DNA from: Bradyrhizobium sp. 139
GTDB taxonomy: Bacteria > Pseudomonadota > Alphaproteobacteria > Rhizobiales > Xanthobacteraceae
Length of the DNA stretch: 64,000 nucleotides
Assembly: GCF_023074175.1 (NCBI RefSeq)
Contig: NZ_JADPKS010000069.1
Coordinates: forward strand, 62,001-126,000
Direction: 5' to 3'
Shown here in pieces: positions 7,771 through 17,534 of the stretch. The position numbers and the translations under genes were made by a program. Numbering within the stretch: position 1 is the first letter of the stretch; the number at the start of each line of letters is the position of its first letter. The notes below the pieces were generated by a model. That model made no database searches. It was not told the DNA's origin and worked only from the letters and a program-made list of their open reading frames with translations.

Positions 7771-8871
7771 TCACAATACGGCGCCGGTCGCCTCGTTTAG
7801 CAGGTGCATATTGTTGAGGTCCATCGCCAAACGCATGGGTGCCCCGTCCTTGGCGCCCGCATTGGGATCGACACGGCCGCAGATCGGCGCGCCTTCGAGC
7901 CCGAAATAGACCAGCGTCTCCATCCCCATCGGCTCGGTGACATCAAGCACGGTGTCGAAGGTCTCGACGCCCGGCTCCAGATGCGCATGCGATTCCGTGA
8001 GATGTTCGGGACGGATGCCGAGCAACAGGTTTTCGGTTCGGGGCAGCGCGGTATAGCGGGCGGCGCGGGCCGGCGGCAGTGGGAAGGAGATGCGGTCGGT
8101 CAGGCGGATGTTCAGCTTGCCGCCGGCATCCTCCAGCCGGCACGGGATGAAGTTCATGGCCGGCGAGCCGATGAAGCCCGCGACGAAGCGCGTCGCAGGC
8201 TTGTGGTAGAGTTCGTTCGGCGTGCCGATCTGCTCGATGCGCCCCTTGTTCATCACCACCACGCGATCGGCCAGCGTCATCGCCTCGACCTGGTCGTGGG
8301 TGACGTAGACCGTGGTGGTGCGGACCTTCTGGTGCACTTTCTTGATCTCGATCCGCATCTGCACGCGCAGCTTGGCGTCGAGATTGGACAGCGGCTCGTC
8401 GAACAGGAAGACCTTTGGGTTGCGCACGATGGCGCGGCCCATTGCCACGCGCTGGCGCTGGCCGCCGGAGAGCTGCTTCGGCTTGCGATCGATCAGGTCG
8501 GTGATGTCCAGAAGCCGGGCAGCCTCCGTGACCCGCGCCTTGATCTCGGCCTTGGGATAGTGCTTGAGACGCAGCCCGAACGACATGTTCTCCGCGACCG
8601 TCATGTGCGGATAGAGCGCGTAATTCTGGAATACCATCGCGATGTCGCGGTCCTTCGGCGGCACGTCATTGACGACGTCGCCGCCGATCATGATGTCACC
8701 GTCGGTGATGTCCTCGAGACCCGCTATCATCCGCAGCGTCGTCGACTTGCCGCAACCCGACGGACCAACCAGCACGATAAACTCGTGATCGGAGATGTCG
8801 AGATCGATGCCGCGCACCGCCTCGACGTCATCGTAACGCTTGACCACTTTCCGCAAAGCAACGTCGGCCAT
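7771..8871 (-). CDS. carbohydrate-type ABC transporter ATPase (UgpC/MalK family)
   Basis: This 366-residue ATPase energises the two permeases encoded just upstream. It carries Walker [10 protein letters not shown] at residues 36-44, the [14 protein letters not shown] signature, and Walker B with [14 protein letters not shown]-terminal OB-type regulatory region (about 240-366) contains the LLGIRPEHL motif typical of UgpC/MalK proteins. Family members import sugars, polyols or glycerol-3-phosphate. It starts six bases after the preceding permease stop. The substrate cannot be read from the sequence. Confidence 0.95.
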   Translation of the reverse strand: MADVALRKVVKRYDDVEAVRGIDLDISDHEFIVLVGPSGCGKSTTLRMIAGLEDITDGDIMIGGDVVNDVPPKDRDIAMVFQNYALYPHMTVAENMSFGLRLKHYPKAEIKARVTEAARLLDITDLIDRKPKQLSGGQRQRVAMGRAIVRNPKVFLFDEPLSNLDAKLRVQMRIEIKKVHQKVRTTTVYVTHDQVEAMTLADRVVVMNKGRIEQIGTPNELYHKPATRFVAGFIGSPAMNFIPCRLEDAGGKLNIRLTDRISFPLPPARAARYTALPRTENLLLGIRPEHLTESHAHLEPGVETFDTVLDVTEPMGMETLVYFGLEGAPICGRVDPNAGAKDGAPMRLAMDLNNMHLLNEATGAVL

Positions 8872-8877
8872 AAGATC

Positions 8878-9789
8878 TCAACCCTTTGTCGCGCCGGCGG
8901 TCAGGCCGGCAATATAGTAGTCCATGAGGAACGCATAGATGATCAGCGGCGGGGCGGCACCCAGCAGCGCGCCGGTCATGATCTGCCCCCAGTTGAACAC
9001 GTCGCCCTTGATGAGCGTGGTGGTGATACCGACCGGCAGCACGAGCTGGTCTATGGATGTGGTGAACACCAGGGGATAGAGGAACTGGGCCCAGGAGACC
9101 GTGAACGCGAAGATCGTCGCCGCAATCAGCCCGGGCAGCGCCACCGGAATGAAGATCCGGGTCAGCGTCTGCAGCCATGAGGCACCGTCGATGAGAGCGG
9201 CCTCATCCAGCTCCTTCGGGATCGAGGCGAAATAGCCAATCATGATCCAGGTGCAGAACGGCACCGTCAGCGTCGGATAGATGAACAGCAGAACGTACCA
9301 GCGGTTGAGTAGCGTGATGCCGGTGAGGTCCTGAAGCACCGCGAGCATCTTGAACAGCGGAATGAACAGCAGGCTGTCCGGAATCAGGTAGGTAAGAAAG
9401 ACGCCGGTCGCGAGCGTCGTCGAGCCCCAGAACTTCATCCTCGCCAGCGCGAACGCCGCAGGAATGCTGATCAGCATGGTGACGAACACAACGACGATGG
9501 AGACGATCGCCGAATTCCAGAAGAAGCGCAAAAACTGGTTCGACGTCAAAAGCTCAACGTAGTTGGCCAGGGTGGGATGGAACACCCACCAGGGATTGGT
9601 CGCCGCCGAGATCTCCGCGCTGCTCTTGAGGGAAGTGATCAGCATGTAGATCGGCGGGATGAGCGAGAATATCGCGAACAGCACCAGGAAGAAGTAGGAC
9701 CAGCGCAGCGCCCAGGTACGATCCCGGCTCATGCTCCGGTACTTGATCTTGCGCGTGGGACCGCCCTTGTCGATTGCAAGCGTGCTCAT
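8878..9789 (-). CDS. carbohydrate ABC transporter permease (second)
   Basis: This 303-residue inner-membrane permease of the MalG type starts at the ATG at 9789 (MSTLAIDKGG). It has six predicted membrane helices and the cytoplasmic EAA loop ELDEAALIDGASWLQT, which docks to the ATPase. The start overlaps the stop of the preceding permease by one base (TGATG), a coupled arrangement. It ends in LTAGATKG. Confidence 0.93.
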   Translation of the reverse strand: MSTLAIDKGGPTRKIKYRSMSRDRTWALRWSYFFLVLFAIFSLIPPIYMLITSLKSSAEISAATNPWWVFHPTLANYVELLTSNQFLRFFWNSAIVSIVVVFVTMLISIPAAFALARMKFWGSTTLATGVFLTYLIPDSLLFIPLFKMLAVLQDLTGITLLNRWYVLLFIYPTLTVPFCTWIMIGYFASIPKELDEAALIDGASWLQTLTRIFIPVALPGLIAATIFAFTVSWAQFLYPLVFTTSIDQLVLPVGITTTLIKGDVFNWGQIMTGALLGAAPPLIIYAFLMDYYIAGLTAGATKG

Positions 9790-10727
9790 CAGGCTTCGTT
9801 CCCACGTTTGTTGACATCGCGCAGGATGAAGATCGCCGCGACTGCGAGGATCGGCACCATGAACAGCGAGACGCAGGCGCCGAGCGGAATATCGCTGCTC
9901 TGGATCCCGACCTGGAAGGCCCAGGTGGCAAACAGATGCGTCGAATCCAACGGACCGCCCGAGGTCAGGATGCGCACGATGTCGAAATTGGCGAAGGTGA
10001 CGATCAACGAGAACAGCGTCGTGATCGCGATGATGTTGCGCATCATCGGCAGGGTCACGTACCAGATCCGCTGCCACCAATTGGCACCGTCAATGGCGGC
10101 CGCCTCGTAGAGCTGGTCCGGCACCGATTTAAGCGCGGCCAGGTACATGATCATGAAGAACGGCGCGCCGTACCAGACGTTAACGAGAATGACGGAGAAA
10201 CGCGCCCAGAAGGTGTCGCCAAGCCAGGGGATCGGGCCGACGCCGAAGAACGACAGCGTGTAGTTGAAGGCGCTGTAGGAGGGATCGAACAGCCACAGCC
10301 AGGCCAGCGTGCTCATCGCCGGCGGGATCACCCAGGGCACCAGCAGCATGCCGCGCCACTTGCGCTGGCCCTTGGCCGGAAGGTTGTGGACGAAATGAGC
10401 GACAATGAAGCCCATCAACGCCTTGAAGAACACCGCGGTGATGGCGAAGATGCAGGACTGCCTCACCACCATCCAGAACGTGTCGCGCTTGAACAGGAAA
10501 GTGAAATTGCCCAAGCCGACGAACTTCTGCATCGACTTGTTCAGCGTGGCGAGATGCATCGAGTAGAAGGCAGGATAGAGCACGAACAGCGCGATCAGGA
10601 GAATCAGCGGCAGCGTCAGGAAGAACGCCATCGTCGACTTCCGCCTGAGTGCATTGTGAAGGCTGGCCCGTTTGCGCGGGCTCGTGGCACGGACGGAGCG
10701 ACCTTGCTCAACGACGACATCGGCCAT
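9789..10727 (-). CDS. carbohydrate ABC transporter permease (first)
   Basis: This 312-residue MalF-type permease has six predicted helices and an EAA loop (LYEAAAIDGANWWQRIWY). I chose ATG 10727 (MADVVVEQGR), preceded by an AAGAAAG ribosome site, over an in-frame start 15 codons upstream. It forms the heteromeric channel with the product of the next gene. The gap to the binding-protein gene upstream is 132 bases, where processing or a stem-loop could set the usual excess of binding protein. Confidence 0.93.
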   Translation of the reverse strand: MADVVVEQGRSVRATSPRKRASLHNALRRKSTMAFFLTLPLILLIALFVLYPAFYSMHLATLNKSMQKFVGLGNFTFLFKRDTFWMVVRQSCIFAITAVFFKALMGFIVAHFVHNLPAKGQRKWRGMLLVPWVIPPAMSTLAWLWLFDPSYSAFNYTLSFFGVGPIPWLGDTFWARFSVILVNVWYGAPFFMIMYLAALKSVPDQLYEAAAIDGANWWQRIWYVTLPMMRNIIAITTLFSLIVTFANFDIVRILTSGGPLDSTHLFATWAFQVGIQSSDIPLGACVSLFMVPILAVAAIFILRDVNKRGNEA

Positions 10728-10859
10728 GGTCAAACTTTCTTGCGGAAGATTCAACGGGGAAGCCGGCCGCATCGGTCGGCTTCGTTCGAGGGGGATGGAA
10801 CGGGCGGAGTCGTGGGCGGCTCACGTGTGAACGCGTGAGCCGCCATGGCGCACCCGGCA

Positions 10860-12200
10860 TCAGCTCCGCATGAAGCCTTCGCACTCACCCTCGGCCCAGG
10901 CGAGCGCCTGCTCTATCGTCTCACCCCGTGCGTAACGCAGCGCCAGTTTGGTCAGCGTCGCCTGGGAGTAGATCTGCTGCGCGATCTTCGGCGGTGCCGG
11001 AGACGCCGCGATCGACATCGTCTGGTGTTTGTACGGGTCCGGATAGTGAAAGAGCGTGCCCTTCGGCGGCCCTTCCTCGGCCCAGGTCTTCAGTTTCGTC
11101 ATGTTCGCGAAAGCCGGGAGATCGTAGCCGCCGCTTACCGCGACGAATTTTTCGATCGATGACGGCTGCGACAGGTGGGTAAGCAGGCTCTTGGCCGCTT
11201 CCTTATTTTTGCCAAAGCTCCAGACGCCCCAGAAGTATGGCAGGAAGGGCGCGAAACGCCCCTTCGGTCCCGCCGGGAAGCCGTGAGTCCAGCATTGCTC
11301 GGCAACCTGCGGTGCGTCGCGCTTGGCGACGGCCCAGGAGCTCGGTGGGTTCAGGATCATCGCGCCGCGGCCCGAGATCAGCCATTTGTTGTTGGACGCA
11401 TCGTCCCAGGACGCCGCGTCAGCCGGGAGCACGGCAATCAACCGCTTGTAGAACTCGAGCGCCTGACGAACTGCGTCGGTCTTCACCGTGACGTCGCCCT
11501 TGGCGTTGACGAGGTCCGCGCCGAACGATTGAAAGATTGCGCCGGCCGTATCGACGCTGTCGGTGGTCTCGCCGAGACCGATGCCGAACGCAAAGCCGGC
11601 CTTATGGCAGGCCTCGGCAGCCTTCAGGAAAGTCTCCATTGTCCAGTTGTCCACTTTGGGCGGACCGCCGACCGGATACATCTCCTGCACGTCGATGCCG
11701 GCATGCTTCTTCATCAGGTCGATGCGTGAGCATGGGCCCTTGATCTGGCTGCCGACGGTGGCGGGGACGGCGAGCCATTTGCCACCGGCCTGGCCCAGAT
11801 ATTTGACCGTGTCGTTGACGTCGCCGTTCTGCTTGATGATCGGCTCCATGATGTCGTTGACGGGCTCGAGGTTATCCGCATAGGCGTGCGGCCACCAGGT
11901 CGGCATCTGGAGAATATCGTGACCGGATTTCGCCTGCGCTTCGGCGGCGACGGTCAATTCGAGCTTCTTATTGTTGCTGGTGATGTAGTCGATCGAGACC
12001 TCGACCTTCTCCTTCGCCGCCCATTCGTTGACGAGGTCGGTGGAGGCCTTGTTGGCGCCCGGCACCCAATGGTCCCAGAAGCCGATCGAGAGCTTGCCGG
12101 CGGCGTACGCGCCCCGGACATAGGGCGCCGTGATCAGCGCCGCGGAGGACATTGCAGTGGTCGCAACAAATTGACGTCGCGTCAGTGTCTTGCGTGACAT
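10860..12200 (-). CDS. ABC transporter extracellular solute-binding protein
   Basis: This 446-residue family 1 solute-binding protein opens with a Tat-type signal (TRRQFVATTAMSSAALITA), so it is probably folded before export. The mature region begins AAGKLSIGFWDHWVPGANK, and the core matches carbohydrate-binding proteins of UgpB/MalE type. It is the first gene of the operon (binding protein, two permeases, ATPase, dehydrogenase), so transcription should start in the 12.2-12.4 kb gap. The ligand is unknown; the downstream dehydrogenase suggests a polyol, sugar acid or related compound. Confidence 0.93.
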   Translation of the reverse strand: MSRKTLTRRQFVATTAMSSAALITAPYVRGAYAAGKLSIGFWDHWVPGANKASTDLVNEWAAKEKVEVSIDYITSNNKKLELTVAAEAQAKSGHDILQMPTWWPHAYADNLEPVNDIMEPIIKQNGDVNDTVKYLGQAGGKWLAVPATVGSQIKGPCSRIDLMKKHAGIDVQEMYPVGGPPKVDNWTMETFLKAAEACHKAGFAFGIGLGETTDSVDTAGAIFQSFGADLVNAKGDVTVKTDAVRQALEFYKRLIAVLPADAASWDDASNNKWLISGRGAMILNPPSSWAVAKRDAPQVAEQCWTHGFPAGPKGRFAPFLPYFWGVWSFGKNKEAAKSLLTHLSQPSSIEKFVAVSGGYDLPAFANMTKLKTWAEEGPPKGTLFHYPDPYKHQTMSIAASPAPPKIAQQIYSQATLTKLALRYARGETIEQALAWAEGECEGFMRS

Positions 12201-12665
12201 CTCGTTTCCTCACTTGGGTGTTTTATTGTTCTGGTGTTTCCTCTGGCATTCCGAGTTTTGTTTTTATTTTTTGTTCGAGTTTCTTCTTGATGCTACCGCC
12301 TCGCCGCCAAATCGCGCGAAGCGCGGCAGATTGGTAGCGCGATCAGATCATGATTGGTCGCGTCTGTCGAGGAAGCCGAACGGCTCGCCGTCTAGAACTA
12401 ACGTTGCGTCCGGGAACGCGGCAGCGCCGTCCCGCAACGCGCGCGCATTTTGCGACGCACACTTCGGGCAAGGAGCGCGGGACATCTCGTGCGCAATTAC
12501 GCCGCAGTTTCGAATAAGCCTTGATAACCGCTTCGCGCCAAACACTTTTCGGGCGTGGACAGCAATTGGCTGCGTCTGGACCTCGAAGCGGCGAAAACGA
12601 TAGAGTTGCAACCGGCGGGTGGCTCCCATCCGGACAGGACGATCGAATCGACGATGGAGACCAAA
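12201..12665. promoter_or_regulatory. divergent intergenic region (ABC operon / LTXXQ gene)
   Basis: No gene is visible in this 465-base gap. It contains a T-rich run (about 12251-12290), a palindrome CGCGCGAAGCGCG near 12313, and the symmetrical ATCATGAT inside GATCAGATCATGATTGGTC near 12341-12359. The last could be an operator for the ABC operon. No regulator gene is adjacent. Confidence 0.4.
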
Positions 12666-13454
12666 ATGATCAACACGGCGCCGCCCGCGCGGCTTCACCT
12701 GCGGCGATGGTTCGCGCTGGGCTCCGTGCTCGCGTTGCTGCTCGGCGCAGCCGCGGTTGCGCATGCACAAGGCTTGGTCAAAGGCGTTCAGGATGGGGCC
12801 GCGGCCGGCAACAAGGCGGCCGGTCCCGTTGGCGGCGTGCTGGGCGGTGCAATCGGCGGCGTGGTCGGTGTCTTCACCGGCGTGCTCGGCGTCAATAACA
12901 ACAACCAGCCGGCTCCGGCTGCCAAGGACGCCGGCAAGGATGCCAGCAAGGACGCCAAGCAGCCGGGCACCGGCAAGGACAAGGATGCCAAGAGCGCCAA
13001 GGCGGGCAAGGGCGCCAAGGCGAGCAAGGAAGCCAGGAATGCGCCGCAGGACAACAAGGACAACGTCACCGTCCTCACCCAGACCGGCGCGCCGCAACAG
13101 ACCGCCGAGCAGATCGTCGCCAACAGCGATTCCTATATCGAGCGGATCAAGACCGAGTTGAACCTGACGCCCGATCAGGAGAAGCACTGGTTCGGCTTCT
13201 CGAGCGCCATGCACTACCTGGGACATAATGGCGCGGAGCGGCTCAACCTGCGGATTGCCCGCGCCAAGCGGGATCCGCCTGACGACATTATCGAGCAGAT
13301 GCGCAACGAGTCGCAATTCCTGATCGACCGCGCCGCCGACCAGCGCACCGTCGCCGACGCCGCCGAGCCGCTTTATTCGAGCCTCGACGACAAGCAGAAG
13401 CAGGTCTTCATCCAGGAGATGGTGCGCCTCAGCCACGAGCGCGGGCTGGATTGA
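12666..13454 (+). CDS. exported LTXXQ-motif (Spy/CpxP-like) protein
   Basis: This predicted 262-residue envelope protein starts at ATG 12666, five bases after GGAGA; an ATG at 12654 is the alternative. The signal peptide runs to about AVAHAQ. A Gly-rich hydrophobic stretch (GGVLGGAIGGVVGVFTGVLG) follows, which may insert in a membrane. A Lys/Ala/Asp-rich linker comes next, then a helical C-terminal domain with the LTPDQEKHW form of the LTXXQ motif. LTXXQ proteins include periplasmic chaperones and stress sensors. The combination of glycine zipper and LTXXQ domain suggests an envelope stress or membrane-associated role. Confidence 0.78.
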   Translation: MINTAPPARLHLRRWFALGSVLALLLGAAAVAHAQGLVKGVQDGAAAGNKAAGPVGGVLGGAIGGVVGVFTGVLGVNNNNQPAPAAKDAGKDASKDAKQPGTGKDKDAKSAKAGKGAKASKEARNAPQDNKDNVTVLTQTGAPQQTAEQIVANSDSYIERIKTELNLTPDQEKHWFGFSSAMHYLGHNGAERLNLRIARAKRDPPDDIIEQMRNESQFLIDRAADQRTVADAAEPLYSSLDDKQKQVFIQEMVRLSHERGLD

Positions 13455-13565
13455 TCAAGTTGAATCCGATTGCGGGTGTCCGAATTAACAGCGCCCGCCA
13501 CGAATTCGTGAATCTTCTTCGCAACTCGGTTATGATTAGCTTCGCAAGCTGACTGCGGGGTTGAT

Positions 13566-13943
13566 ATGGCGGACGGACTCTCCGTTTTCCTGGTCGAAGA
13601 CGAGGCGTTGATCCGGATGATGATCGCCGACATGGTGGAGGAACTCGGCCACCATGTCGTCGCGGAAGCGGACAACGTCCGGGATGCGAGCGCCTTTGCG
13701 ATGACCGCGCAATACGATTTCGCCATCCTCGACATCAATCTGAAGGGCCTCTACGTCGATCCCGTCGCCGACCTGATCGAGCGCCGCGGAAAGCCGTTTC
13801 TGTTCGCCACCGGCTACGGGCCTGAACTGCTGCCGTCCTTGCTCCGGCGGCGGCCGATCCTGCGCAAGCCGATTTCCATCGATCAGCTCAAGGCGATGAT
13901 CGAGTCGTTGTTTCCGGACGCGCCCCCCAGGGCGCCGCACTGA
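13566..13943 (+). CDS. single-domain response regulator (CheY-like receiver)
   Basis: This 125-residue protein consists of a receiver domain alone. Acidic residues Glu11 and Asp12, phospho-acceptor Asp56 (FAILDIN), Thr82 (FATGYG) and Lys101 (RKPIS) complete the phosphorylation site. It has no output domain, so it would act by protein contact or in a phosphorelay. No histidine kinase is adjacent, making it an orphan regulator. Upstream is a 111-base gap after the LTXXQ gene, and there is no sign of co-transcription with glucokinase, which is on the other strand. Confidence 0.92.
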   Translation: MADGLSVFLVEDEALIRMMIADMVEELGHHVVAEADNVRDASAFAMTAQYDFAILDINLKGLYVDPVADLIERRGKPFLFATGYGPELLPSLLRRRPILRKPISIDQLKAMIESLFPDAPPRAPH

Positions 13944-14021
13944 GCGACGGCGAAGGCGGGATCGTTAACGGAATCGCAACCGCCCGCGTGTTTGCGCGAG
14001 CAGCAAGTGGTCCCGCAAGTC

Positions 14022-14225
14022 TCAGTTGCGGCCGTTCTTCAGCACGGTGGCAATGGTATGGGCCGTCATGGCGGCGCGATCAGAGGCGCGCTGCGCGGCC
14101 AGCCGGTCGCGCGCCCTTTCCTCGATCAGGATCTCGATCAGCGCCAGCCGCTTGTCATCGTCGTCCGCCTCAGTCAGCAGGCGGTGATAGCGGTGATAGT
14201 CGAAACCCAGGTCCTGCTTACGCAT
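14022..14225 (-). CDS. small hypothetical protein
   Basis: This 67-residue soluble, helix-rich, highly charged protein starts MRKQDLGFDYHRYHRLLTEA at the ATG at 14225, with an in-frame upstream start at 14240. The middle reads DDDDKRLALIEILIEERARD. I know similar short proteins from Bradyrhizobium genomes without a function. It sits alone between the response regulator and glk. Confidence 0.65.
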   Translation of the reverse strand: MRKQDLGFDYHRYHRLLTEADDDDKRLALIEILIEERARDRLAAQRASDRAAMTAHTIATVLKNGRN

Positions 14226-14372
14226 GTCACGCCCCCGCAACTACGCCACGCACTCCCGCGGATTGTTGCTCATCGAACACACGCCGGCAAGCAAGATCCT
14301 GCGTGGAACTGCGGGCATGCTGCAATCAGCTGTGAATTACTGGAACCGGCGCGCGAGGAGGGCGATCGCGTC

Positions 14373-15365
14373 TCAATCCGGATTGTGGTCGGCGAACATC
14401 TTCAGGCCGACGAAGCTCGCATCAGGCTTCGTGACGAGATTGGTCGGGATGTTGCGCAAGTAGTCCTGGAAGCGCCCCTTGGCTTCGAAGCGCGCCCGGA
14501 ACGCGGAAGCGGCAATGAATTCCGGAAAGCGCGGCACGATGCCGCCGGCGATATAGACGCCGCCGCGGGCGCCGAAGGTCACCGCGAGATTGCCCGCGAC
14601 CGAGCCGAGGATGGCGCAAAACATCTCCAGCGTCGCGCGGCTGACTTCGCAACTGCCCTCCAGGGCCGCCTTGGTGATGGCGGCGGCGTCGCGGTGTGGC
14701 ACCTGGGCGCCGTCCACTTCCGCCAGCGCCTCGTAGAGGCTTTGCAGACCGGAGCCCGATAGCGCGCCGCGCTCGATGGAGACATGGCCGAGACGCCGGC
14801 GCAGGCAGGCGATCACGCGCTCTTCGCGCTCGTTCTCCGCCGGCAAAGTCGCGTGCCCGGCCTCGGTGACGACCGCCAGCCGGGCGCCATGGCGCTCGAC
14901 CAGACAGGAGACGCCAAAGCCGGTTCCGGGGCCAACCACCAGCAGCGGCTCTCCAGGGAGGCCGTCCTGTCCCCCGAGCGGGATCAAATCGGCAGGCCCC
15001 AGCGCGGGCAGGGACCAGGCCACCACCTCGAAATCGTTGAGCACGTGCACGCTCTCGAAGCCGAGAGCCGGCTGGAGCTCGTTGCCGTCGATGACCCATG
15101 GACTGTTGGTCATGACGCAGCGGTTGTTGGTCACGGGACCTGCGACGGCCAGCACGGCTCTTTTGGGCTGCTCGCTGCCGGACCGGCGCGTGAGGACATT
15201 GGCAATGGCTTCCCGGACGGTCGGAAAGTCAGCGACCTTCACATAGTCGATGGAGCCGGTCTGGTCGCCGCTGTTCGATTCACTTTGGCCCAGCGCAAAG
15301 CGCGCATTGGTGCCGCCGATATCGGCGAGAAGAATCTGTCCGGACTTGCCGATATTCATGACCAT
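14373..15365 (-). CDS. glk: glucokinase
   Basis: This 330-residue glucokinase of the proteobacterial Glk family phosphorylates glucose to glucose-6-phosphate with ATP in the cytoplasm. The ATP phosphate-binding segment LLADIGGTNARFAL lies at residues 12-25. Other family blocks are LNDFEVVAWSLPAL, VGPGTGFGVSCLV, EAGHATLPAEN and GGIVPRF. The start is ATG 15365 or the ATG two codons later; an upstream frame extends to 15416. The gene is monocistronic here. Confidence 0.93.
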   Translation of the reverse strand: MVMNIGKSGQILLADIGGTNARFALGQSESNSGDQTGSIDYVKVADFPTVREAIANVLTRRSGSEQPKRAVLAVAGPVTNNRCVMTNSPWVIDGNELQPALGFESVHVLNDFEVVAWSLPALGPADLIPLGGQDGLPGEPLLVVGPGTGFGVSCLVERHGARLAVVTEAGHATLPAENEREERVIACLRRRLGHVSIERGALSGSGLQSLYEALAEVDGAQVPHRDAAAITKAALEGSCEVSRATLEMFCAILGSVAGNLAVTFGARGGVYIAGGIVPRFPEFIAASAFRARFEAKGRFQDYLRNIPTNLVTKPDASFVGLKMFADHNPD

Positions 15366-15621
15366 GTGGCTGCCGCGCTGTGCAGGTTCGCGGGAACCGT
15401 TTCCTCCGCTCTCCATCCGATCCGCAATTTGCGAACGTCTTTAGAAAGAATCCGCCCTTGGGCGAGCCTAGTCAACTCGGATAGCGCCAAACCGTTGCAT
15501 CCCAGGTACGACGGGCGCGATATCGCCGCACGGTCGGTGGTTGCGAAGCCGCGCGGGAAGTTCGACATTGGATGGAGCGTTCGGCGCCCGTCGCGCCGGA
15601 CGGCTGGAAGGGGACCTTGCG

Positions 15622-16248
15622 ATGAAGATTTCCGACCGCGACGTGCTGCTGGTGGTCGACGTGCAGAACGACTTTTGCACTGGCGGAGCGCTCGCCGTTC
15701 CCGGCGGCGAGAAGGTTGTCCCGGCCATCAATCGAATCGCCCAAAAATTCACCAATATGGTGCTGACCCAGGACTGGCATCCGGGCGACCACGTCTCGTT
15801 CGCGCCGAACCATGCGGGCAAGCAGCCGTTCCAGGCCATCGAGCTCGACTACGGCACCCAGGTGCTCTGGCCGTCACACTGCGTGCAAGGCACGCCCGGC
15901 GCTGAATTCCATGGGGAGCTCGACGTCACCCGCGCAAACCTCGTGGTGCGCAAAGGTTTTCGTCGCGGCATCGATTCGTATTCGGCGCTGTTCGAGAACG
16001 ACCACCGGACGCCGACCGGCCTGCTCGGCTATTTGCGTGAGCGCGAGCTGAAGACCGTCTTCGTCGCAGGTTTGGCGCTGGACTTCTGTGTCCGCTTCTC
16101 GGCGGAAGATGCCCGCAACGCGGGGTTCGAGGTCGCCGTCATCGAGGATGCATGTCGCGGCATCGATCTCGACGGCTCTGTGGCCGCGACCCATCAGAGT
16201 TTTCGCGAGCGCAGTATTTCGATCGTCAGCCTGGAGGCCTTCCTGTGA
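15622..16248 (+). CDS. pncA: nicotinamidase
   Basis: This 208-residue isochorismatase-fold amidase deamidates nicotinamide to nicotinate for NAD salvage. The catalytic triad Asp13 (VVDVQNDF), Lys111 (VVRKG) and Cys156 (LDFCV) is complete, and the metal ligands Asp51, His53 and His86 are present. A strong AAGGGGA ribosome site precedes ATG 15622. It is followed on the same strand by the PhaC-like gene (16 bases) and, further on, by nadE, which uses the resulting nicotinate pathway. Confidence 0.93.
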   Translation: MKISDRDVLLVVDVQNDFCTGGALAVPGGEKVVPAINRIAQKFTNMVLTQDWHPGDHVSFAPNHAGKQPFQAIELDYGTQVLWPSHCVQGTPGAEFHGELDVTRANLVVRKGFRRGIDSYSALFENDHRTPTGLLGYLRERELKTVFVAGLALDFCVRFSAEDARNAGFEVAVIEDACRGIDLDGSVAATHQSFRERSISIVSLEAFL

Positions 16249-16264
16249 ATGCCTTGAGATAGTC

Positions 16265-17380
16265 ATGGTGGAGAAGAGCGGCAAACCGCTGGGCGGACCG
16301 GAACGTCCTCCGGATGATCCGCGGCTATGGCCGTTCGCGGCGGCGCGGCTCGCGATGGACGCCTGCCTCTGGTGGCTGGAGCGCGGTCCGCCGGAACAGG
16401 ACGAGAGCAATCTGCCGTGGACGACGCCCAACACGGTCGCCCTGGAGCTTGCGACCATGCGCCTGCGCGATGGCACGCGGGCGCGGCCCGGACAGCCGGC
16501 GCTGGTCTGTGCGCCCTATGCGCTGCATCGGGCCTTGATCGCGGACTTTGCGCCCGGCCGCAGTGTGGTGCAGTCCCTGCAAGATGGCGGCATCGACCGG
16601 ATCTATCTCACCGATTGGCGCTCGGCCACGCCGGACATGCGCTATCTCTCGATCGACAGCTATCTCGGCGATCTCAACGTTGCCATCGACGAGATCGGCG
16701 CGCCGGTCGACCTCGTCGGCCTGTGCCAGGGCGGCTGGCTGTCGCTGCTCTATGCGGCGCGGTTTCCCGCCAAGGTGCGGCGGCTGGTGCTGGTGGGTGC
16801 GCCCGTTGATCTTTCGATCGACTCCGCGCTGTCCCGGCTCGTTCGCAATGCGCCTGAGGCGCTCTACGATCAGCTCGTGGCGCGCGGCGGCGGGAATGTC
16901 AGCGGCGACGAGATGCTGCGCTTCTGGTCGAAGGCGCCCAGCCGCGACGACATTGCAGCGGCATTGCAGAAGGACCTCTCGGACGAGGAGGGCGCGGCGC
17001 TGCTCGCGCGTTTCGACCGCTGGAATACGGAGACGCTCAACCTGCCCGGCACTTATTATCTGGAGATCGTCAACTGGATATTCCGCGAGAACCGGATTGC
17101 CGGTGGCAAGTTCACGGCGCTCGGCCGCAAGGTTGATCTGAAGGACGTCAAGGCGCCGGTCTTCCTGCTGGCCGGGCTCGATGACGACGTCGTGCCGGCC
17201 AGACAGGCGCTTGCGACCGCCGGTCTGCTGGGAACGCCGCCCGCCTTCATCACGGCGGTCTCCGAGCCCAGCAATCATCTCGGCCTGTTCATGGGCGCCC
17301 GCACCCACGCCCATGCCTGGCCCCGGATTGCCGAGTGGCTGCGCGACGACCTTCCCGGCGTGCTCGCCCGCAGTGCCTGA
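16265..17380 (+). CDS. PhaC-like alpha/beta hydrolase (polyhydroxyalkanoate synthase family)
   Basis: This 371-residue alpha/beta-hydrolase has a cysteine nucleophile in the PHA-synthase lipase-like box G-L-C-Q-G-G (Cys154). The rest of the triad is Asp306 (or 307/308) in AGLDDDVVP and His338 in EPSNHLG. Cys in this box is the mark of PhaC polymerases; lipases and depolymerases use Ser. The length fits class III PhaC, but I see no adjacent phaE or phasin gene, and the N-terminus is short for class I. It follows pncA by 16 bases and probably shares its transcript. The activity could be polymerase or a related thioesterase. Confidence 0.8.
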   Translation: MVEKSGKPLGGPERPPDDPRLWPFAAARLAMDACLWWLERGPPEQDESNLPWTTPNTVALELATMRLRDGTRARPGQPALVCAPYALHRALIADFAPGRSVVQSLQDGGIDRIYLTDWRSATPDMRYLSIDSYLGDLNVAIDEIGAPVDLVGLCQGGWLSLLYAARFPAKVRRLVLVGAPVDLSIDSALSRLVRNAPEALYDQLVARGGGNVSGDEMLRFWSKAPSRDDIAAALQKDLSDEEGAALLARFDRWNTETLNLPGTYYLEIVNWIFRENRIAGGKFTALGRKVDLKDVKAPVFLLAGLDDDVVPARQALATAGLLGTPPAFITAVSEPSNHLGLFMGARTHAHAWPRIAEWLRDDLPGVLARSA

Positions 17381-17534
17381 CTTCGCCAGACCGGGGCGGG
17401 CGAACATGCAAATCCGTTATGCATGACGGCGGATGGCCTGCACGGGGCCCGGTCGATGGGATACTATGATCCGGAACTGACGGCCGCGGCCGCGACAAGA
17501 TCAAGGGTACTGCGCTCCAAGGATACTGCGCTCA

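Noticed and set aside
12348..13436. Long minus-strand frame over the LTXXQ gene
   Set aside because: Its composition mirrors the codon bias of the plus-strand gene, which has a signal peptide, a ribosome site and a recognised domain.
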